From contig JAGPBG010000095.1 in assembly GCA_018063485.1 (NCBI GenBank), forward strand, positions 1-7,746: a stretch of DNA of 7,746 nt. The letters are read 5' to 3'. Under the pieces are notes generated by a model, which had not been told where the DNA came from, searched no databases, and worked only from the letters and a program-made list of their open reading frames with translations. Both the position numbers and the translations under genes were made by a program. Below are positions 1 to 4,761 of this stretch, piece after piece; position 1 is the first letter of the stretch; each line of letters begins with the position of its first letter. Origin of the DNA: Cypionkella sp. (GTDB taxonomy: Bacteria; Pseudomonadota; Alphaproteobacteria; Rhodobacterales; Rhodobacteraceae).

Positions 1-1
1 C

Positions 2-1063
2 AATGCCGCTGACCCGCACTTTCACCTCAAGGTGGCGGCGTTTTGAGTAGGCGGCCAGCATCGCGGGGCTGCCGGGTTCGTGCCTGGCCGCGAGGTCCAG
101 GAGCGCGGCCAGATCGGCCAGACTCATATTCAGCCCCTGCGCGCCGATGGGGGGAACAACATGCGCGGCCTCGGCCATCAGAGCCAGGCGTTCGCCCACC
201 ATCTCGGCGGCGATTTGTGAAATGATCGGCCAGGCCGAGCGGCGTGAGGCCAGCGTAAGCGGGCCCAGAACCTGACAGGAGCGCAGATTCATCGCCAGCT
301 CGAACTCGGGCAGCGGCAGGGCGGCAAGGCGGGCCACTTCGGGGCCGCGCTCCATCCAGACCACGGCGGAACAGGGTTTTCCATCACGATCGGGCAGCGG
401 CACCAGGGTGAAAGGGCCACCCGAGCGGTGAATCTCGGTCGAGACATTGTCATGCGGGATCAGATGGGTGACAGCAAAAGCCAGCGCCTTTTGCCCGTAG
501 CGCATTGTTTTCACGTGAATGCCCGCCGCCTCACGCATGGTGGATGCACGGCCATCGGCGGCGATCACCAGTTTCGCCGCGATCCGGCTGCCATCGGAAA
601 GCCGCACCAGCGCCTGTTCGCTGCGGGTCATCAGGGTGACGGTGGCAACGCCGGGAAGGAAGGTCACATTCGGCAATTCGGCCAGCCGCGCCACCAATTC
701 GCGGCGCAAGAGCCAGTTTGGCAGATTCCAGCCGAAGGGCAGGTCGGAAATATCCGAAGCCACGAAATCCCTGATCACGCGGGGCTCCGGCGTGGGGCCG
801 CCCGCATCAATGATGCGCATGATCTGCAAGGGGGCGGCATGGGGGGCAAGCCGCGCCCAGAGGCCTGCGGCCTCCAGCACCGGGATTGAAGGCTGCAAGA
901 AAGCGGTGGTGCGCAGGTCGGCGCTGGCGTCGGTGTCGGTGGTGATGGGGGGCGTGGGATCGGCGCAGATCACCCGGTAGCCCGCAGTGCCAAAAGCCGC
1001 CGCCGCTGTCAGACCAGCCACGCCCCCGCCGGAAATCAGGATATCGGTGTCGATTGGGTTCAT
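2..1063 (-). CDS. UbiH/UbiF/COQ6-family FAD-dependent hydroxylase, 3' end cut by window edge
   Basis: Flavoprotein monooxygenase of the family that hydroxylates the aromatic ring of ubiquinone precursors, using FAD, NAD(P)H and O2, usually at the inner membrane. The first 354 residues are visible; the family is usually about 390-410, so only the C-terminus is missing. Seen: an N-terminal dinucleotide-binding GGGVAG at residues 12-17 after a hydrophobic strand, an Asp-Leu-Arg (49-51) typical of the UbiH group, the second FAD motif AADG at 168-171, and the third motif MAEAAHVVPPIGAQGLN at 296-312. In that motif the usual Gly-Asp before Ala-Ala-His is Ala-Glu. The ATG at 1061-1063 begins the protein directly at the FAD fold; its ribosome site is weak (CGGGG about 10 bases upstream). 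It lies 73 bases behind the small membrane protein gene on the same strand. Which ring position it hydroxylates cannot be told from the sequence. Confidence 0.9.
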   Translation of the reverse strand, partial: MNPIDTDILISGGGVAGLTAAAAFGTAGYRVICADPTPPITTDTDASADLRTTAFLQPSIPVLEAAGLWARLAPHAAPLQIMRIIDAGGPTPEPRVIRDFVASDISDLPFGWNLPNWLLRRELVARLAELPNVTFLPGVATVTLMTRSEQALVRLSDGSRIAAKLVIAADGRASTMREAAGIHVKTMRYGQKALAFAVTHLIPHDNVSTEIHRSGGPFTLVPLPDRDGKPCSAVVWMERGPEVARLAALPLPEFELAMNLRSCQVLGPLTLASRRSAWPIISQIAAEMVGERLALMAEAAHVVPPIGAQGLNMSLADLAALLDLAARHEPGSPAMLAAYSKRRHLEVKVRVSGI

Positions 1064-1088
1064 TTTTTGGCCCCGATTGAATGGAGAC

Positions 1089-1117
1089 AATCTAGCCGGG
1101 CGGGCTGGGAAAGCGAA
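1089..1117 (-). promoter_or_regulatory. Possible promoter of the UbiH-type hydroxylase
   Basis: On the minus strand a TAGATT (1089-1094) within GGCTAGATTG fits a -10 hexamer. Seventeen bases further upstream is TTCGCT (1112-1117), a poor -35 with three of six consensus matches. Transcription would start near 1082 and give a leader of about 20 bases. The -10 is reasonable and the -35 weak, so readthrough from the upstream small gene is an alternative. Confidence 0.3.
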
Positions 1118-1133
1118 GCGGCAAAGCGCCGCT
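1117..1133 (-). terminator. Small GC hairpin after the 75-residue membrane protein gene
   Basis: AGCGGC at 1117-1122 pairs perfectly with GCCGCT at 1128-1133 across a five-base loop, beginning four bases after the stop codon of the small membrane protein. On the minus strand it is followed by only a short T-run (TCGCTTT), so it is a weak intrinsic terminator at best. It may instead partly attenuate readthrough into the hydroxylase gene. Confidence 0.3.
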
Positions 1134-1136
1134 GCG

Positions 1137-1364
1137 TCAGAACGGCCAGGAGATGATGATGAACAGGATGAAAATTACCGGGACCATCGCGGTTGCCGCA
1201 AAGGTCAGCGCGATCAGGCCCCAAAATTTCACCGCCACGACCAGAAGGACCACGGCAATCGCCAAGACCACAAACACCCGGTTTGCGCCGTGGGACTTTG
1301 CGCTGTAGGACGGGGCATGATCTGCCTGGGATTGCGGAGCCGGGTGTGGGGTGAAATCAGACAT
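1137..1364 (-). CDS. Small two-helix membrane protein of unknown function behind an FNR box
   Basis: A 75-residue protein that I do not recognise as a named family. The first 28 residues are polar, rich in Pro, His, Ser and Gln. They are followed by a hydrophobic segment at about 29-45, a short turn Lys-Phe-Trp-Gly (46-49), and a second hydrophobic segment at about 50-72 ending Ser-Trp-Pro-Phe. This predicts an inner-membrane hairpin with both ends on the same side, probably the cytoplasm since the loop carries a single Lys. The ATG at 1362-1364 is chosen because AGAGGA (1372-1377) sits seven bases upstream; a TTG two codons earlier would abut the ribosome site. A perfect TTGAT-N4-ATCAA palindrome lies 24 bases upstream, so oxygen-dependent control is likely. 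The gene is 73 bases from the nucleotidase gene upstream and from the hydroxylase gene downstream. Codon pattern, ribosome site and membrane character support a real gene. Confidence 0.75.
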   Translation of the reverse strand: MSDFTPHPAPQSQADHAPSYSAKSHGANRVFVVLAIAVVLLVVAVKFWGLIALTFAATAMVPVIFILFIIISWPF

Positions 1365-1388
1365 CTGCAATTCCTCTTTTTGCAGCGC

Positions 1389-1402
1389 TTGATTTAAATC
1401 AA
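1389..1402 (-). promoter_or_regulatory. Perfect FNR/FnrL-type box upstream of the small membrane protein
   Basis: TTGATTTAAATCAA is a perfect 14-base palindrome and an exact match to the consensus TTGAT-N4-ATCAA bound by FNR (FnrL in Rhodobacter), an oxygen-sensing iron-sulphur regulator. Other Crp/Fnr-family proteins such as DNR or NnrR also bind TTG-N8-CAA. Its centre (1395.5) is 31-32 bases from the ATG at 1364. Activation with the box at -41.5 would place the transcript start at about 1354, inside the gene. A box overlapping the core promoter and acting as an operator therefore fits better. Confidence 0.65.
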
Positions 1403-1437
1403 TTGCGCCTCCTGACCAGAGGACAGCTTGTCGCAGG

Positions 1438-2079
1438 TTAGGTCAGGCGCGCAAGAAAACCGCTCAGATCATCGGTGTGGTGATGAATATGCAAAGATTT
1501 CAGCGGCTTGTCGGTAACATGGACAGTGCGCATTCCCATGGCGTGAGGGGCTGCAAGATTGCGCGCATCATCCTCGAACATCGCGGCGCGGGCGGGGTCA
1601 AGGCCGTCGGCGGCGAAGATCGTCTCGAAAGCCGCGCGTTCTGGTTTGGGGCAAAAGCCTGCGTGTTCGACACCGTAAACGGCATCGAAAAGACCCGACA
1701 GGCCGCGCGCCTCAAGCACGCGATGGGCGTAGGGTTCACAGGCATTGGTATAGACGATGCGGCGGCCGGGCAGGGCGGCAATATGAAAGGCAAGGGCTGG
1801 GTCTTTGGGAAGGCCTGAAAAATCAATGTCATGCACATCGGTCAGATAGGGGGCTGGGTCGATATCGTGTTCGCGCATCAGGCCCGCCAGCGTGGTGCCG
1901 TAGCTGTCCCAATAGTGCTGACGCAAGCGGTCAGCCTCGGTCTTGCCAACGCCAAGCGCTTGCATGACCCAAGCCGTCATCCGCACCTCGATCTGATCGA
2001 ACAGGCGATAGCGCGGCGGGTAAAGGGTGTTATCAAGGTCAAACACCCAAGTGGTGACATGGTTGAACTGCTGTTTCAT
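1438..2079 (-). CDS. HAD-family pyrimidine 5'-nucleotidase
   Basis: Predicted cytoplasmic, Mg-dependent haloacid dehalogenase-type phosphatase of the SDT1/pyrimidine 5'-nucleotidase group, which dephosphorylates nucleoside monophosphates such as UMP and CMP. Length is 213 residues, normal for the family. All four HAD motifs are present: motif I FDLDNTLY (13-20; nucleophile Asp14, acid/base Asp16), motif II Thr111-Asn112, motif III Lys145 in CPKPE, and motif IV FEDDARNL (168-175, Asp170 and Asp171). The helical cap occupies roughly 22-85. The C-terminus is His-rich (HIHHH near 197-201) and resembles the HIHH..TDDL ending seen in alphaproteobacterial members. The start is the ATG at 2077-2079 because the protein then begins just before motif I, as in relatives. 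No clear Shine-Dalgarno sequence precedes it, and an upstream TTG extension to 2139 looks non-coding. It is divergent from the GntR gene. Substrate specificity is inferred from the family only. Confidence 0.92.
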   Translation of the reverse strand: MKQQFNHVTTWVFDLDNTLYPPRYRLFDQIEVRMTAWVMQALGVGKTEADRLRQHYWDSYGTTLAGLMREHDIDPAPYLTDVHDIDFSGLPKDPALAFHIAALPGRRIVYTNACEPYAHRVLEARGLSGLFDAVYGVEHAGFCPKPERAAFETIFAADGLDPARAAMFEDDARNLAAPHAMGMRTVHVTDKPLKSLHIHHHTDDLSGFLARLT

Positions 2080-2122
2080 GCGGCTTTGGTAGCAAGTCGG
2101 GCCGGGGGCTGCAATCCTTGGC

Positions 2123-2152
2123 TTGAACCGGGGCGGCAAGCGTGGCTAGTGT
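2123..2152 (+). promoter_or_regulatory. Predicted sigma-70-like promoter of the GntR regulator gene
   Basis: TTGAAC (2123-2128) and TAGTGT (2147-2152) are separated by 18 bases. The same TAGTGT -10 hexamer appears in the carA promoter at 5952-5957. A start near 2159 would leave a leader of about 20 bases ending in the GAGGGA ribosome site. Confidence 0.5.
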
Positions 2153-2166
2153 CTGGCGGCAATCGT

Positions 2167-2172
2167 GAGGGA
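2167..2172 (+). promoter_or_regulatory. Ribosome binding site that fixes the GTG start of the GntR gene
   Basis: GAGGGA lies six bases before the GTG at 2179-2181. No comparable site precedes the other in-frame GTG at 2149, which also sits inside the predicted -10 element. This selects GTG 2179 as the start. Confidence 0.6.
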
Positions 2173-2178
2173 ACGCCT

Positions 2179-2814
2179 GTGCAGAAAGATGCCTATTCGC
2201 TGATCATTGAAGCGATTGAATCCGGAGTTTACAAGCCTGGCGACCGTTTGGTGGAAAGCGAGTTGGCCGAGCGGCTGGGCGTGTCGCGCACTCCGGTGCG
2301 TGAGGCATTGCAGCGGCTGGAGACGCAATCCATGCTGACGCGCGACGGGCGCAGTTTGATTGTGGCGTCGCTTGATCACAATCAATTGGCTGAGCTGTAT
2401 ACGGTGCGGACCGAGTTGGAGGGCTTGGCTGCAAGGTTGGCGGCGCGTCATGCGACCGATGAAGAAATTCACGTCCTGCGCCGCATGGTCGAGGATGACC
2501 GCGCGCTTTTAGGCGGCGATCCGCGCTTGCTGAGCCGGGCCAACAAGCGGTTTCACAAGCAGATCCATCTGGCCAGCCACAACCGGTTTCTGGTGCAGCA
2601 GTTGGATCTGGTGCATCGGTCAATGGCGCTGATGACCAACACCTCCTTTGCCGCCGAGGGCCGCGATGGGGTGGCAATTGGCGAGCATGATCAGATCGTG
2701 CGCGCGATCGAGGCGCATGACGGCGAGGCGGCCTATCAGGCGCTACGCGGGCATATCTCGAAGGCGTTCGAGACGCGGTTGCGGGTGGATGCGGGCGAAT
2801 TGCGGATGCGTTAA
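2179..2814 (+). CDS. GntR-family transcriptional regulator, FadR subfamily with FCD domain
   Basis: Predicted DNA-binding regulator of 211 residues, within the usual range for FadR/FCD proteins. Residues 4-60 form the winged helix-turn-helix: Tyr18-Pro20-Gly21-Asp22-Arg23-Leu24, then the recognition region LAERLGVSRTPVREAL (29-44) and a wing with Arg55-Gly57. Residues about 68-200 form the all-helical FCD ligand domain with its conserved landmarks: an Arg77/Glu79/Glu81 helix, RFH (124-126), EH (169-170) and GH (191-192). His126, His170 and His192 fit the metal-binding triad; the fourth ligand position, often Asp, is Asn122. Such regulators usually respond to organic acids, sugar acids or amino acids, but the ligand here is not readable. 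It is divergent from the nucleotidase and convergent with the glycosyltransferase; their stop codons overlap in TTAA at 2811-2814. The frame remains open upstream to 1831, antisense to the nucleotidase, but this extension is judged non-coding. Confidence 0.92.
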   Translation: MQKDAYSLIIEAIESGVYKPGDRLVESELAERLGVSRTPVREALQRLETQSMLTRDGRSLIVASLDHNQLAELYTVRTELEGLAARLAARHATDEEIHVLRRMVEDDRALLGGDPRLLSRANKRFHKQIHLASHNRFLVQQLDLVHRSMALMTNTSFAAEGRDGVAIGEHDQIVRAIEAHDGEAAYQALRGHISKAFETRLRVDAGELRMR

Positions 2815-4673
2815 TCGTCGAACAACCCGTGACTGGTCTTGTCCCAGTAGAAGGGTTTGGTCAGAACCTCCCACAGGGCCTTGTAGGCGGCAAAGGTGGC
2901 GAGCGGGTAGTAGAACATCAGGCTGGGCACCCAAAGCGGGTTGAGCCGGTGTTCGGTGCGGGCCAGGGCCGAGATCGAGAAGCTGATGGTGATCGCCTCG
3001 ACCGCCAAAGATGTTGTGTAGAATCCGGTAAAGGCGGCGGGGCTGAGGGCGGCAACGAAAGGGTGCGCAAGCCCGAGCGGCACAATCCAGAGCGACCACA
3101 GGAAGGGCGCGAGCAAGGCTTGCAGCACCGAGCCCAGAAGTTGCAACTGGAACCCGGCAAAGCGCTTGGGGCCAAGTTGGCGTAACAGAAGCGATGGATC
3201 ACGCATATGGGTGGCCCATGTCAGCATATAGCCTTTGATCCAGCGCGAGCGCTGCTTGACCCAAGGCAGGGCGCGGCAGTTGGCCTCTTCCATCGTGACC
3301 GAATCAAGCAGTTCGGTGCGATAGCCGTGGCGGGCAAGGCGCATGCCAAGATCGGCATCTTCGGTGACGTTATGGGCATCCCAACCGCCCAGCTTCTCCA
3401 GCACCTCACGCCGGAAAAACAACGTGGTTCCGCCCAAAGGCACCGCAAGACCCAGCCGCGCGATACCGGGCAGGAACAGGCGGAACCAAGAGGCGTATTC
3501 AATGGTGAAACAGCGCGCGAGCCAGTTGCTGCGTGGATTGTAGTAATCAAGCACGCCTTGCAAACAGGCCACTTCGGGCGCTGCGAGATGAAAATGATGT
3601 ACCATTTTGCGCAACTGGTCCGGGGCGGGGGCGTCTTCGGCATCATAAATACCGATCAGGCTGCCTCGACAGTGATCCAGCGCATGGTTCAGCGCCCGCG
3701 GTTTGGTCTTGATCGGGCCATCGGGCACCACAACCACGCGCATCCAGCCGGGCAGGTCGGTTTTGGCAAGGGCGGCACGCAATCCGTGATCATCGGCCTC
3801 GACCACCAGAATCACATCCAGCAAATCGCGCGGATAATCGAGCCGGGACAGCCGCTGCACCATGCGCGGAAGAATCCGCGTTTCCTTATAGAGCGCCACC
3901 ATCACCGATACTTTGGGCAGCCGGGCCAAGCGGAACGTGGGCTGCGCGGCGGGCGCTGGGCCGCCAGAGCGCCACGCGGCGAGTTTGAGGCAGGTATTTG
4001 CCAGTGACAACAAGGCCGCAAGCGCCGTTGCGGCCAAAAGCAGCGTCAAGGGCCACAAGATCGCCATGACAATCAGCGGCACCGAGACCACGAGCAGCGG
4101 AAAATGCAGATTGCCAAAGCGAAAACCCCGACAGCTTTGATCGGCACCAACCTTTTCTTCGGCCCTTCGGGCCAGGGCGGGGCCGCAGACGGTCAATAGG
4201 GCGGCTTCTATTTGCGGCATCGGTGCCACCGCCATCAATACCGGGCCAAAAACGGCGGTCAGAGTGGAAAGGTCGCGATTGAAGTCCTCGGGATAGGCCG
4301 TGACGATAACCGTGGCCCCGCCAGCCTGACTCCATGGGATCAGCCCAAGGCTCAGACAGCGCTCGGTGCCAAAGCGCATCAGCAAATCGGGATCGGCAGG
4401 GGTTGCGACAAGATCGGCAAAGCCGCAAGACCATTGCTGCGCAATCATCCTATAAAGTGCGGCTTCCTCAATCAGGCCACGCGATAGCAAGATATCGGCC
4501 AGATGGCCGTTGCGCCGGGATTGCGCTGACAGGGCGGCAACCATCTGATGCGGCTCGATCACGCCGTCGCGCAACAGGGCGATGCCCAGGCTTTCGGCTG
4601 AGGGCAGGTGCGCGGGTTCGACCGGCGGGCCGGGGTGAAAGGTGGAAAATCGGTGGTGGGTTTCGGCGGTCAT
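2811..4673 (-). CDS. Membrane glycosyltransferase family 2 (cellulose-synthase-like) with N-terminal MshEN-like domain
   Basis: Predicted processive inner-membrane glycosyltransferase of 620 residues, probably polymerising a sugar nucleotide into an exported polysaccharide; the product is unknown. The N-terminal part (about 25-165) resembles the GspE/MshEN domain of type II secretion ATPases. It has two 24-residue repeats at 28-51 and 57-80 with a 5-residue spacer, the published c-di-GMP-binding geometry. The expected Arg and second Gly are Ser28 and Ala59. Hydrophobic segments at about 191-232 lead into the GT2 fold: substrate-binding EADD (292-295), catalytic-metal DAED (344-347), acceptor/base TEDAD (437-441) and QRSRW (474-478). 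Three to four membrane segments follow (about 510-600). ATG 4671-4673 is preferred over ATG 4701-4703: it has CGAGG four bases upstream and leaves the CtrA sites outside the leader's translation start. The gene follows carA on the same strand after 88 bases. NfrB of E. coli combines the same two modules in the opposite order. Confidence 0.9.
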   Translation of the reverse strand: MTAETHHRFSTFHPGPPVEPAHLPSAESLGIALLRDGVIEPHQMVAALSAQSRRNGHLADILLSRGLIEEAALYRMIAQQWSCGFADLVATPADPDLLMRFGTERCLSLGLIPWSQAGGATVIVTAYPEDFNRDLSTLTAVFGPVLMAVAPMPQIEAALLTVCGPALARRAEEKVGADQSCRGFRFGNLHFPLLVVSVPLIVMAILWPLTLLLAATALAALLSLANTCLKLAAWRSGGPAPAAQPTFRLARLPKVSVMVALYKETRILPRMVQRLSRLDYPRDLLDVILVVEADDHGLRAALAKTDLPGWMRVVVVPDGPIKTKPRALNHALDHCRGSLIGIYDAEDAPAPDQLRKMVHHFHLAAPEVACLQGVLDYYNPRSNWLARCFTIEYASWFRLFLPGIARLGLAVPLGGTTLFFRREVLEKLGGWDAHNVTEDADLGMRLARHGYRTELLDSVTMEEANCRALPWVKQRSRWIKGYMLTWATHMRDPSLLLRQLGPKRFAGFQLQLLGSVLQALLAPFLWSLWIVPLGLAHPFVAALSPAAFTGFYTTSLAVEAITISFSISALARTEHRLNPLWVPSLMFYYPLATFAAYKALWEVLTKPFYWDKTSHGLFDD

Positions 4674-4714
4674 GCTGCCTCGGCTGCGGGAAGCTGCAAG
4701 CATGGGCCGCGCGA

Positions 4715-4742
4715 GGTTAATGCGTGGTTAATTATCGGTTAA
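4715..4742 (-). promoter_or_regulatory. Tandem CtrA-type binding sites upstream of the glycosyltransferase
   Basis: On the plus strand GGTTAA occurs at 4715-4720, 4726-4731 and 4737-4742, an exact 11-base period. Read on the minus strand this gives TTAACC three times and two overlapping copies of TTAA-N7-TTAA(C), the consensus of CtrA, the alphaproteobacterial response regulator of cell cycle, motility and gene transfer agents. The array ends 42 bases before the chosen ATG. A GATAAT (4731-4736) lies inside it and could be a -10, in which case CtrA binding would repress; no better -10 is visible downstream, so the sign of regulation is open. Confidence 0.65.
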
Positions 4743-4761
4743 GGGTGCATCCCCGGTTTTG

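Noticed and set aside
1404..1437. Possible terminator between the nucleotidase and the small membrane protein gene (CCTC...GAGG).
   Set aside because: The stem is only four bases with a seven-base loop and no T-run, too weak to call.
1831..2178. Long open extension in front of the GntR gene, antisense to the nucleotidase.
   Set aside because: The translated extension has no GntR-like residues, overlaps a clearly real gene on the other strand, and a good ribosome site sits at the GTG at 2179.
3207..4007. A 266-codon plus-strand open frame inside the glycosyltransferase gene.
   Set aside because: It is antisense to the conserved GT2 catalytic domain, has no ribosome site or recognisable motif, and reflects the high GC content.
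4674..4703. Upstream ATG giving a glycosyltransferase ten residues longer.
   Set aside because: No ribosome site precedes it and it would crowd the CtrA sites; the ATG at 4673 has GAGG upstream. The choice is not certain.
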